22,061 nucleotides of DNA, taken from positions 1 through 22,061 of the IMG/VR virus record IMGVR_UViG_3300025789_000172; one strand, given 5' to 3'. The notes beneath the pieces are model-generated. The model did no database searches, was not told the DNA's origin, and saw only the letters and a program-made list of their open reading frames with translations. Both the position numbers and the translations under genes were made by a program. This stretch comes from a virus. This document shows positions 1 to 5,061 of this stretch, piece after piece (position 1 is the stretch's first letter; every line of letters begins with the position of its first letter).

Positions 1-295
1 ACCTTAATGCTGCACCTTTGCGACCCCCATCCTTCATAGCTTTGTATTTAGCTATTTCTTCATCAGCTCGCTTTAAATGCCAGGCATTATCTTGATAAAT
101 AAAAAATTCGGTAAGAATTGCGCCAACAATTTCAAAGCTAGACCTAACCTTGCGAGCCAGTTTTGATGTATCGGTAAAGGGTTCTTCAGTCTGATAGTAA
201 AGGTCTATCATGCGCCTATAAGCTAAATCTTCCTCATCGGTCAAATGGCTTGTATGGCTCAAATAATCCCCAATATGGAATGGGTAAAAGTTCAT
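1..295 (-). CDS. DUF1376 (YdaU-like) phage replication protein, N-terminal part, cut by window edge
   Basis: Translating the minus strand from the ATG at 293-295 gives 98 codons with no stop before the left edge, so the C-terminus is missing. The start MNFYPFHIGDYLSHTSHL, followed by EDLAYRRMIDLYYQTEEP, matches the conserved N-terminus of DUF1376 proteins such as YdaU. These are found in phage and prophage replication modules, often beside a DnaC-type helicase loader, and are thought to act in replication initiation. The gene follows the Cro-like gene with a 3-base gap (TAA GTG ATG) and has an AAGGA-type ribosome site inside the end of that gene, so the two are probably co-transcribed. A GTG one codon upstream is an alternative start. 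The family call is from motif recall; the role is inferred from family context. Confidence 0.8.
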   Translation of the reverse strand, partial: MNFYPFHIGDYLSHTSHLTDEEDLAYRRMIDLYYQTEEPFTDTSKLARKVRSSFEIVGAILTEFFIYQDNAWHLKRADEEIAKYKAMKDGGRKGAALR

Positions 296-298
296 CAC

Positions 299-496
299 TT
301 AATCCTTTTTAAATAGGTCTGGTCTTAGCATCTCTCTGGTCAATTTGTAATTTGAAAGCTCCTCAATAGTCTTTAAATACTTAAATGGGATGTTGCTTTG
401 ACCCCACAAATATATGGTATTGGGCTTTACATCCAGCTTTTCAGCCAAGTCTTTGAGTGAGCCAAATTCAATCTTTAATAAATCCATTGGGTTCAT
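299..496 (-). CDS. Cro/YdaS-like helix-turn-helix DNA-binding protein
   Basis: This 65-aa protein has the form of a small phage Cro or YdaS-type regulator. Residues 13-40 read as a helix-turn-helix: SLKDLAEKLDVKPNTIYLW is the scaffold and recognition helix, followed by IPFKYLKTIEELS. The C-terminal LTREMLRPDLF is typical of YdaS/Cro-like proteins, where the ending resembles LRPDIF. The ATG has a good AAAGGA ribosome site about 5 bases upstream. It is the first gene of the leftward unit and faces the control region at 497-664, which carries two perfect inverted repeats. It probably binds there and sets the balance between leftward replication genes and the rightward recombination operon. A role in lysogeny cannot be claimed, because no integrase or second repressor is in view. 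Confidence 0.75.
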   Translation of the reverse strand: MNPMDLLKIEFGSLKDLAEKLDVKPNTIYLWGQSNIPFKYLKTIEELSNYKLTREMLRPDLFKKD

Positions 497-520
497 ATGA
501 TTCCTTTCTTAGTTTTGGGA

Positions 521-550
521 ACTATACCATAAATCTTTTAAAAACATTAA
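521..550 (-). promoter_or_regulatory. Putative leftward promoter (extended -10)
   Basis: On the minus strand the bases at 521-526 read TATAGT and are preceded by TGG, giving an extended -10 element (TGGTATAGT). There is no good -35; the best placed hexamers near 544-550 are AT-rich. It sits about 25-30 bases upstream of the Cro-like start. The presumed -35 zone overlaps the inverted repeat at 543-559, which would suit repression. Confidence 0.45.
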
Positions 551-559
551 AAAAATGTT
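543..559. promoter_or_regulatory. Perfect inverted repeat, candidate operator 1
   Basis: AACATT and AATGTT form perfect 6-base arms around an A-run spacer of 5 bases. It lies in the divergent control region over the likely -35 zone of the leftward promoter. It could be an operator for the Cro-like protein at 299-496. AT-rich sequence makes chance symmetry more likely here than for the neighbouring GC-containing repeat. Confidence 0.35.
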
Positions 560-563
560 GTAT

Positions 564-578
564 TAGGGAAACTCCCTA
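564..578. promoter_or_regulatory. Perfect inverted repeat, candidate operator 2
   Basis: TAGGGA-AAC-TCCCTA is a 15-base sequence with perfect 6-base arms and is the only GC-containing symmetry in this AT-rich control region. It lies between the two divergent promoter-like sequences, just upstream of the rightward -35. That is where a Cro-like dimer would bind to control both directions. No protein-DNA link can be shown from sequence alone. Confidence 0.5.
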
Positions 579-586
579 TAAAAAAG

Positions 587-616
587 TTGTTGCAATCTGT
601 TTTTTTCATGTATAGT
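587..616 (+). promoter_or_regulatory. Putative rightward early promoter
   Basis: TTGTTG at 587-592 and TATAGT at 611-616 are separated by 18 bases, a plausible sigma-70 spacing. Transcription would start near 622-625, about 40 bases before the first small plus-strand gene at 665. The promoter would drive the recombination operon through to 3758. Confidence 0.5.
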
Positions 617-664
617 TACACCTATGCAATAAATTTTTTTAACAAGTGATGAAGGGAAGTAAAA

Positions 665-742
665 ATGAAACTACTAGATGCAATCGGTGTAATTCTTTTA
701 GGTGTATTGCTAGCTGCAATGTTTATCTACGGAGGGTTTTAA
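665..742 (+). CDS. Small single-span membrane peptide (25 aa)
   Basis: This short frame begins MKLLDAIGVILLGVLLAAMF and ends IYGGF. After a short charged start, residues 6-22 form one hydrophobic helix long enough to cross the inner membrane. A purine-rich ribosome site (AAGGGAAG) lies 5 bases before the ATG. The frame's stop overlaps the leader of the next gene, whose GGAGGG ribosome site is built from its last codons. These signals support it over the longer in-frame reading that begins at 646, whose extra N-terminal residues (cysteine- and arginine-rich) look like a frame artefact. I do not recognise a family. It could be a membrane modulator or a superinfection or inhibitor peptide, but no function is assigned. 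Confidence 0.55.
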   Translation: MKLLDAIGVILLGVLLAAMFIYGGF

Positions 743-744
743 TC

Positions 745-1038
745 ATGGGTATGTCTAGACACGATGCTTACTATGAGCCTGATGACTACGATGATCGCAC
801 CGATGAGATCGAGGCAAGAGCTTGGGAACTAATGAAAGTTGGTGGCAAGTTTGATTACAGAACTTCAGGTGCAATATCAGAAGCCCTTGGTGACATGGGA
901 GTAAAAGATTCTGAAAATTTACAAGCTGTGATTGATTCAGGTGACCATGAAGCCTTGGGTCGAAAACTAATATCAATGGCTTGTGAATACATGGAAGGCC
1001 ATGCCAAATCTGTAGCAGAATTTGAAATTATTGATTGA
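745..1038 (+). CDS. Unknown small acidic phage protein (97 aa)
   Basis: I chose the ATG at 745 because GGAGGG at 731-736 stands 8 bases before it. A longer in-frame start at 646-649 would overlap the small membrane peptide and adds a non-phage-like cysteine/arginine stretch. The protein opens with a very acidic segment (YYEPDDYDDRTDEIEARAWE) and continues with mixed helices without cysteines in conserved spacing or membrane segments. Nothing in it identifies a catalytic family. It sits in the early operon ahead of the annealing protein, so a role in nucleic acid metabolism or host takeover is possible but unproven. Confidence 0.7.
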   Translation: MGMSRHDAYYEPDDYDDRTDEIEARAWELMKVGGKFDYRTSGAISEALGDMGVKDSENLQAVIDSGDHEALGRKLISMACEYMEGHAKSVAEFEIID

Positions 1039-1048
1039 GGAGAAAGTG

Positions 1049-1276
1049 ATGACTACAAAACCTACAAAACCAGCAGCAATAGATTACAAAGAAGATGCAA
1101 TTTGGAATCGATTTAATAAAGATGAGGCCCTGATTTCTCAGCTAATCATTCTTAAAAAGTATCTTGAAAATGAAGATTCCATCAAAGGCCATGCAGTATC
1201 AATGCTTGATGGATTGGTCGATAAATTGATTTGCGACCAGATTGATATGATTTCTGAAGCCAAAATACCATACTAA
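1049..1276 (+). CDS. Unknown small phage protein (75 aa)
   Basis: The start MTTKPTKPAAIDYKEDAIWN is preferred because GAGGAGA precedes the ATG at 1049 at a normal distance. An upstream in-frame ATG at 1022 would begin inside the preceding gene. The product is mostly helical, with a proline/lysine N-terminus and a later segment ISQLIILKKYLENEDSIKG. No signal peptide or transmembrane helix is apparent. An AAGGAG ribosome site for the annealing-protein gene follows directly after its stop, so the two are probably co-translated. I do not recognise a family. Confidence 0.65.
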   Translation: MTTKPTKPAAIDYKEDAIWNRFNKDEALISQLIILKKYLENEDSIKGHAVSMLDGLVDKLICDQIDMISEAKIPY

Positions 1277-1286
1277 GGAGTAAGTG

Positions 1287-1835
1287 ATGAAAACTTTTAA
1301 TGAATTAAGACTTATCAATGTCAATGAACATACAGAAAGAAAAGGTAAATTTACCTACCTTTCTTGGACTTGGGCAGTAGACCAGCTTCTACAAAATGAC
1401 CCATCAGCCACTTGGACTTTTGGTGACCCTGTTTACTTCAATGAATCAGTAATGGTTTTTTGCACAGTAACCGCTATGGGTAAGTCTATGACTTGCCAAA
1501 TGCCTGTTATTAACAATATGAACAAGGCCATCTCCAACCCTAATGCAATGGATGTCAATACCGCTATGATGCGCTGTTTGGTTAAGTGCATTAGCTTGTT
1601 TGGCATTGGTCTATACATTTATGCTGGTGAAGATTTGCCTGATGAAGAAATGCTTGATTTAACAGCAGAGGCCGACAAATGGGTTTTAGCTATTAGTGGA
1701 ACTAAGACTATGGATGAGCTTAAAGAAATCTATGGCGCAGCTTATAAAGCTCTCAGCAAAGACAAAACAGCAGTAGAAAAGATTGCTAGTGCCAAAGACC
1801 TTCAAAAAGGCACTTTAATGGCATTGCAAGCATGA
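1287..1835 (+). CDS. Sak/DUF1071-type single-strand annealing protein
   Basis: The 182-aa product matches the DUF1071 / Sak group of phage annealing proteins (Rad52 superfamily). The KGKFTYLSWTWAVDQLL segment near the N-terminus is the hallmark, followed by a beta-rich core and AMMRCLVKCISLFGIGLYIY with the G-x-G-L-Y-I-Y ending typical of the family. Such proteins anneal complementary single strands during phage recombination. The exonuclease gene nearby completes a classic two-component system. The ATG at 1287 has AAGGAG 6 bases upstream; a GTG at 1284 would add one residue. The C-terminal third is helical and variable. The stop overlaps the start of the next tiny gene (ATGA), which implies translational coupling. 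Confidence 0.8.
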   Translation: MKTFNELRLINVNEHTERKGKFTYLSWTWAVDQLLQNDPSATWTFGDPVYFNESVMVFCTVTAMGKSMTCQMPVINNMNKAISNPNAMDVNTAMMRCLVKCISLFGIGLYIYAGEDLPDEEMLDLTAEADKWVLAISGTKTMDELKEIYGAAYKALSKDKTAVEKIASAKDLQKGTLMALQA

Positions 1836-1930
1836 GCTGGGCCGATAAAGTAGCCATTACAACAGTTGCAATAACTGCTGTAATTTTGATGACAATGATT
1901 AGATTAGCGATTAGATTGGGGGGTATATGA
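1832..1930 (+). CDS. Small single-span membrane peptide between annealase and exonuclease (32 aa)
   Basis: The reading MSWADKVAITTVAITAVILM then TMIRLAIRLGGI has a charged N-terminus, a hydrophobic span at about residues 8-24, and a basic C-terminus. Its ATG overlaps the annealase stop, and its own TGA overlaps the exonuclease ATG at 1927. Both junctions are ATGA, so it fills the gap between the two recombination genes exactly. That tight fit argues it is a real gene rather than a chance frame. No family is recognised. The arginines after the helix suggest they stay in the cytoplasm (positive-inside rule). Confidence 0.55.
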   Translation: MSWADKVAITTVAITAVILMTMIRLAIRLGGI

Positions 1931-2577
1931 CTACTTTTACTACTGAAGATAGGGTTGCTGTTGAACAAGGCACAGATGCCTGGCATCAACTTAGATTGGG
2001 CAAGGTTACAGCTTCTAGAGTAGCCGACATATTGGCTAAGACTAAAACAGGGCCATCCGCATCAAGACAGAATTACCTTATTGAATTAGCTTTACAGCGC
2101 ACTACAGGCATCATTCAAGAATCTTACACCAATGCAAGCATGGAATGGGGTGTTCAAAATGAGGGAAATGCAAGGGTTTTATATGAAATCACTACCAATA
2201 ATTTTGTCGATAGAATCGCTTTCATTGACCATCCTAGTATTAAGTGGTTTGGTTGTAGCCCTGATGGTCTTGTGTCTAATGGGGGGCTTGTGGAAATTAA
2301 GTGTCCTAATAGCACAACTCATTGGGAGTATTTCAAATTTAATAGACCGCCTCAAAAATATGTAATTCAGATGCAAGCGCAGATGGCCTGCACAGGCAGA
2401 CAATGGTGCGACTTTGTAAGCTTTGACCCCAGGATGCCTGACCGAAGCCAGTTGCTAATTGTTCGAGTTGATAGGGATGAGGCTTTTATTGCTGAAATGG
2501 AAGCAGAAATTAAGAAGTTTTTAGATGAAGTGCAAACCGAAGTAAATTTGATGAAGGGAATTAAAGATGGGAATTGA
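1927..2577 (+). CDS. YqaJ/lambda-type 5'-3' exonuclease
   Basis: The 216-aa protein has the YqaJ viral recombinase layout. EQGTDAWHQLRLGKVTASR (residues 13-31) is the N-terminal motif. E80 sits in QNEGNAR, the metal-binding core is GCSPDGLV (D113) with LVEIKCP (E123 and K125), and the helix VIQMQAQMACTG carries the conserved glutamines. These residues fit the PD-(D/E)XK nuclease fold of lambda exonuclease, which degrades one strand to expose DNA for the annealing partner. The length is normal and no catalytic residue is missing. The ATG overlaps the stop of the small membrane peptide, and its 3' end overlaps the next gene by 11 bases. Confidence 0.9.
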   Translation: MTTFTTEDRVAVEQGTDAWHQLRLGKVTASRVADILAKTKTGPSASRQNYLIELALQRTTGIIQESYTNASMEWGVQNEGNARVLYEITTNNFVDRIAFIDHPSIKWFGCSPDGLVSNGGLVEIKCPNSTTHWEYFKFNRPPQKYVIQMQAQMACTGRQWCDFVSFDPRMPDRSQLLIVRVDRDEAFIAEMEAEIKKFLDEVQTEVNLMKGIKDGN

Positions 2578-2818
2578 ATATTATTTAAAAGCTGCTGTAT
2601 CTGAATATACCGACAAAGATGGGCAACAAAAAAAGCGGTATCAAACTGTTGGCATAGTTACCAAAACTAAAAAAGGTGACCTTATGGCTAAAATTGAAAT
2701 GTTGCCTTTATTGGGTATGAAAGAAGGCGCATTTTGGTGTTATTTAAATGTCCCTGAAGATAAACCTGATACCAAAACTAATAACTTGGCTGACATGGAA
2801 TCTGATATTCCTTTTTAA
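2567..2818 (+). CDS. Putative small ssDNA-binding protein with SSB-like DIPF tail
   Basis: This 83-aa protein combines a beta-rich body (IEYYLKAAVSEYTDKDGQQ, then a YQTVGIV strand and AKIEMLPLLGMKEGAFWCYL) with a charged linker and the extreme C-terminus DMESDIPF. That ending resembles the acidic tip of bacterial SSB (DDDIPF-type), which docks partner proteins. Its position directly after the annealase and exonuclease, with an 11-base overlap, suits a ssDNA-binding partner. It is shorter than a standard OB-fold SSB (about 110 residues or more before the tail), and I cannot confirm the fold. It may be a reduced OB-fold or only a tail-bearing recruiter. The ribosome site is GAAGGGA within the exonuclease gene. 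Confidence 0.55.
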   Translation: MGIEYYLKAAVSEYTDKDGQQKKRYQTVGIVTKTKKGDLMAKIEMLPLLGMKEGAFWCYLNVPEDKPDTKTNNLADMESDIPF

Positions 2819-2827
2819 GGAGGCATT

Positions 2828-3031
2828 ATGAATGAACATATATGGACTGCATCAGGAACAGATATTACAATTCGGTGGAAACTTCATGGTTGGATTCCAC
2901 CATCAGAATTGCAAGAATATAAAGATAAATGGAAGTATTACCAAAATTTACCTTTAAGAAATCTAGATGATGCAGCTAAAGAACAGTATGAACAAGTAAT
3001 GCGAAAAGCTAAAGTATTGAGGATTAAATAA
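2828..3031 (+). CDS. Unknown small phage protein (67 aa)
   Basis: A strong AAGGAGG site lies just before the ATG. The product begins MNEHIWTASGTDITIRWKLH and continues GWIPPSELQEYKDKWKYY, then a basic helical end (EQYEQVMRKAKVLRIK). It is rich in tryptophan and tyrosine for its size but has no metal-binding or catalytic pattern. The gene is flanked by the SSB-like gene and a lysine-rich gene, with a 1-base stop/start overlap downstream (TAATG). No family is recognised. An accessory role in recombination or DNA handling is only suggested by location. Confidence 0.65.
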   Translation: MNEHIWTASGTDITIRWKLHGWIPPSELQEYKDKWKYYQNLPLRNLDDAAKEQYEQVMRKAKVLRIK

Positions 3032-3315
3032 TGGCAACTAAATTAAAGGTACTTGTACCTGCTATAAAAGAAAAATCTGGCAAAGTGATAGTGGCTAAGT
3101 CAAAAGCTTATAGCCATGATGAACTTAAAAAGATGGTTGGTAAAGCAGCCAAAGGCGCAAAGCATGAATTTGAGCTTTCTAATGGTCGAATTGTGACTCG
3201 CAAAGTTGCAGCTAAAGTAGCTGAAAAAGCTGGCGAAGTACCTAAGTCTGTTGGAAAAAAACTTCACAGCCATGATTTGCGAAGGGCTGAAGGCATTAAA
3301 AAGAAAAAGATGTAA
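3031..3315 (+). CDS. Unknown lysine-rich basic protein (94 aa)
   Basis: About 22 of 94 residues are lysine, with four arginines and a terminal KKKKM, so the protein is strongly basic and would be expected to bind nucleic acid or an acidic partner. A segment YSHDELKKMV is partly echoed by LHSHDLRRAE near the end. The middle (AKHEFELSNGRIVTRKVAAK) looks like a short beta hairpin followed by a helix. The gene starts on the stop of the preceding gene (TAATG) and ends on the start of a tiny membrane peptide by the same device. I recognise no family. Its charge is unlike the acidic proteins at the head of the operon. Confidence 0.65.
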   Translation: MATKLKVLVPAIKEKSGKVIVAKSKAYSHDELKKMVGKAAKGAKHEFELSNGRIVTRKVAAKVAEKAGEVPKSVGKKLHSHDLRRAEGIKKKKM

Positions 3316-3410
3316 TGACAGATGACCAATGCCTTATGTTTGGCCTTGCCATAATATTTGGCTTTGGCATCATTATTTTGTATTTAATCGGACAAGACTA
3401 TGACAGATGA
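3315..3410 (+). CDS. Small single-span membrane peptide (31 aa)
   Basis: The frame reads MTDDQCLMFGLAIIFGFGII then ILYLIGQDYDR. An acidic start is followed by a hydrophobic helix at about residues 7-25 and a polar end. It starts on the stop of the lysine-rich gene (TAATG) and overlaps the next gene by 11 bases. Its own stop falls inside a second copy of the 11-base start sequence ATGACAGATGA used by that gene. It is the third one-helix peptide of 25-32 residues in this operon. No family is recognised. Confidence 0.5.
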   Translation: MTDDQCLMFGLAIIFGFGIIILYLIGQDYDR

Positions 3411-3588
3411 ACCAGTTCCATTTGGAGGGAACTTAAAGACTCCATCAGATGATTGTGAAGAGGCATTCTTTGCGCTTTACCCAGACTTTTTCTATGAAGG
3501 CTCTACGGCCCTTAATTTATGGACTCAGGCTTGGTTTAATGCATTAGATTGGGTTGAAGATAATAAAAAACTAATTCAGCTTATATGA
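3400..3588 (+). CDS. Unknown small acidic protein (62 aa)
   Basis: The product starts MTDEPVPFGGNLKTPSDDCE and continues with an aromatic-rich segment (FFALYPDFFYEGSTALNLW). It has no hydrophobic helix and no recognised motif. Its start sequence duplicates that of the preceding peptide (ATGACAGATGA at 3315 and 3400). Translation is probably coupled to that gene by the 11-base overlap and to the next by ATGA. No function can be assigned. Confidence 0.55.
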   Translation: MTDEPVPFGGNLKTPSDDCEEAFFALYPDFFYEGSTALNLWTQAWFNALDWVEDNKKLIQLI

Positions 3589-3758
3589 GAAAGAAAAAAA
3601 TTCGAGTTACCTATGAATCTAGGTATAAAGAATTACTTAAAGATTATCAAAATGTATTAGATAAAATGGGAAAACAAACTGTCAGAATTATTAAGCTTCA
3701 AAAGCTAATTCGAGAAGCCCATTCTATTATGATGAATCATATAGACTTCAAAGAATAA
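3585..3758 (+). CDS. Unknown basic, probably coiled-coil peptide (57 aa)
   Basis: This frame starts on the ATGA stop of the preceding gene and reads MRKKKIRVTYESRYKELLKD, then a helix with heptad-like hydrophobic spacing (YQNVLDKMGKQTVRIIKLQK) and an end at HIDFKE. The strongly basic N-terminus and the single predicted helix suggest nucleic-acid or protein binding, but no family is recognised. It is the last rightward gene and stops about 90 bases before the convergent endolysin gene. The tight coupling supports it as a true gene despite its size. Confidence 0.5.
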   Translation: MRKKKIRVTYESRYKELLKDYQNVLDKMGKQTVRIIKLQKLIREAHSIMMNHIDFKE

Positions 3759-3846
3759 AGGCAGTTAAGCCTACACTCAAGGATGCAACAAGTAAGGGCT
3801 TTTTAGGCTTTCGACCTTACAGTTAGTAGTTGCCAAATTGATGCCT
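3759..3846. other. Convergent gap with weak hairpin candidates
   Basis: This 88-base gap separates the ends of the early (+) and late (-) operons, where a bidirectional terminator would be expected. GTAAGG (3792-3797) pairs perfectly with CCTTAC (3815-3820) across a 17-base loop. AAGCCTA (3767-3773) could pair with TAGGCTT (3804-3810). Neither has the compact GC stem plus T-run of a clear intrinsic terminator, so I mark only the region. Confidence 0.3.
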
Positions 3847-4443
3847 TTATGCCCCTAATATATCCATAGCTTTATGGATTTTATTAATTCGGTCATCTAG
3901 GCCTAAAGTACCACCATTGATGCGCTTGGTCATAGTATTCCAATCTTCAGCCTCAGCAAGGGCATTTAAGCCCTTTTTGTTCCAAAACCAGCCAGCAGAT
4001 AGGCAAGCCCACTCAGGCTCTAAAAGAAGGCTTGGTTCGCTTGTAAAAGGCTGTCCTAAGGCATCGCCACATACTTGGTAATTAGACCGCCCTGTTAGCT
4101 GTATAACCCCTCTGCCATGAAACTTCCAGCCATCGCCATCTTGGGTATTGCCAAGGTCGGCTCTACCGCCATAAACCTTGTTTGCAATCATTTCAGGGTT
4201 GTTTGCATACTTTTCGGCAGTATTGGCATCAGGGAATCGAGAGGGCCATACTCGCATCAAAGCCCCTGCGCTGTAATGAAGGTTTTCTTCTAAGGTTTTA
4301 AAGTTATTAGATTCATGCTGACATTGTCCAATAAAGGCAGCTTGTCGCTTTGGAGTATCTATGCCATATTTGGAAAAAGTATCATTTAAAGGTTTAAGCC
4401 ATTTTTGGTCTATGCCAAGGGCTTGTAATTGCTCATTCGTCAT
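3847..4443 (-). CDS. GH19 family endolysin (chitinase-like muramidase)
   Basis: This 198-aa enzyme has the glycoside hydrolase family 19 fold used by phages to cut cell-wall glycan. IGQCQHESNNF places the likely catalytic acid at E44, and TLEENLHYSA holds the candidate second acid at E52/E53. KFHGRGVIQLTGRSNY (residues 107-122) is the GH19 signature. The end (WNTMTKRINGGTLGLDDRIN) also fits. There is no signal peptide, so it would reach the wall through the adjacent holin. It is the last gene of the late operon, overlapping the holin gene by 11 bases. Confidence 0.9.
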   Translation of the reverse strand: MTNEQLQALGIDQKWLKPLNDTFSKYGIDTPKRQAAFIGQCQHESNNFKTLEENLHYSAGALMRVWPSRFPDANTAEKYANNPEMIANKVYGGRADLGNTQDGDGWKFHGRGVIQLTGRSNYQVCGDALGQPFTSEPSLLLEPEWACLSAGWFWNKKGLNALAEAEDWNTMTKRINGGTLGLDDRINKIHKAMDILGA

Positions 4444-4657
4444 TATCTGCTTGCCCTATTTTCACACCAGCTACCAACCCTACGAATGCACCAACCACCA
4501 TTTGAAAGGCTGGTGTAATAGCTTCAAAAATTTTAGTATTGTCTATTTTATCGACAAAAAGACCTACAAGTAACACTCCCACCATAGACACAAGGATGAG
4601 AGTAAGTGTAATGGTAGCAAGTAAAGTGACATAAGCACTAAGTTCTTCTTTTTTCAT
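4433..4657 (-). CDS. Putative holin (two membrane spans)
   Basis: The 74-aa product has two clear hydrophobic segments, about residues 8-34 (VTLLATITLTLILVSMVGVL) and 45-67 (AFQMVVGAFVGLVAGVKIG), joined by a short charged turn (DKIDNT), with charged ends (MKKEE and QADNDE). It sits directly between the endolysin and spanin genes, where a holin normally lies, and overlaps both. Other small membrane proteins upstream (5612-6012) are rival holins or antiholins, so the assignment rests on position and topology rather than a recognised sequence. Confidence 0.6.
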   Translation of the reverse strand: MKKEELSAYVTLLATITLTLILVSMVGVLLVGLFVDKIDNTKIFEAITPAFQMVVGAFVGLVAGVKIGQADNDE

Positions 4658-5061
4658 TTGATTGCATCATATTGTTTATAACAAGCATCTAACCCTGCTC
4701 TTATTGTGTCTGCTCTGGCAGCTTCCCTGATAAGAAATTTTGCATCCTCGGCATAAAGGGTTGCCCCAGTTCCACCTTGTCCATTGCTGGCTTGGTCGGT
4801 GCGACTACTGCGCTTCCGCAGCTCGCTAATAGCATCGACAAGCTGGTTATTAATAGAATTGATTTGAGCATCTTTTGCCTTTCTAATTTCATCGGTAGCA
4901 AGCTGGGCTTCTCTTTCTTTCTTTTGAGTTTCTGCTATTTGGTCTGCTTTGTATTGAGCAAACCGACTAGCTTCAAAACTATAGCCCATATACCAAGAGC
5001 CAACTAATGCAATAACTGCTGCGCCAATCTTTATCCAAGTGAAAATGGGCAAAGGAAACAT
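4654..5061 (-). CDS. Rz: Rz-like inner-membrane spanin
   Basis: The 135-aa protein has an N-terminal membrane anchor (about residues 6-28, WIKIGAAVIALVGSWYMGYS). It is followed by a long charged, alanine- and lysine-rich coiled coil (residues 30-90) and a soluble end. This is the layout of i-spanins, which link the inner membrane to an outer-membrane lipoprotein and complete lysis of Gram-negative hosts. The match is by topology and location, as Rz proteins diverge widely. The best support is the lipoprotein reading frame nested inside it at 4701-4871. It overlaps the holin gene by 4 bases and follows the 184-aa gene by a 1-base overlap. Confidence 0.8.
   Translation of the reverse strand: MFPLPIFTWIKIGAAVIALVGSWYMGYSFEASRFAQYKADQIAETQKKEREAQLATDEIRKAKDAQINSINNQLVDAISELRKRSSRTDQASNGQGGTGATLYAEDAKFLIREAARADTIRAGLDACYKQYDAIK
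4701..4871 (-). CDS. Rz1: Rz1-like outer-membrane spanin lipoprotein embedded in Rz
   Basis: This frame lies wholly within the Rz gene in a different phase. From the ATG at 4869-4871, with AAAGG 6 bases upstream, it reads MLKSILLITSLSMLLASCG. That is a basic start, a hydrophobic signal and a lipobox LLAS-C with the cysteine at residue 18, as signal peptidase II requires. The mature part is short (about 39 residues) with several prolines (APTKPAMDKVELGQPFMPR), as in Rz1 proteins. A longer frame from 4901 exists, but its start lacks these signals. The embedded arrangement is the lambda Rz/Rz1 type. Together they fuse inner and outer membranes at lysis. Confidence 0.8.
   Translation of the reverse strand: MLKSILLITSLSMLLASCGSAVVAPTKPAMDKVELGQPFMPRMQNFLSGKLPEQTQ

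Noticed and set aside
299-496. Cro-like protein as proof of a temperate phage
   Set aside because: Cro/YdaS-like regulators occur in lytic phages too, and no integrase, attachment site or CI-type repressor is visible in the window.
646-744. Longer start for the 97-aa gene at 646-649
   Set aside because: The added residues are cysteine/arginine-rich and off-style, and the stretch is better read in another frame as a 25-aa membrane peptide. A strong GGAGGG supports the ATG at 745.
3792-3820. GTAAGG/CCTTAC hairpin as an intrinsic terminator
   Set aside because: The 17-base loop and lack of a GC-rich stem plus T-run make it weak. It is kept only as part of the convergent gap.
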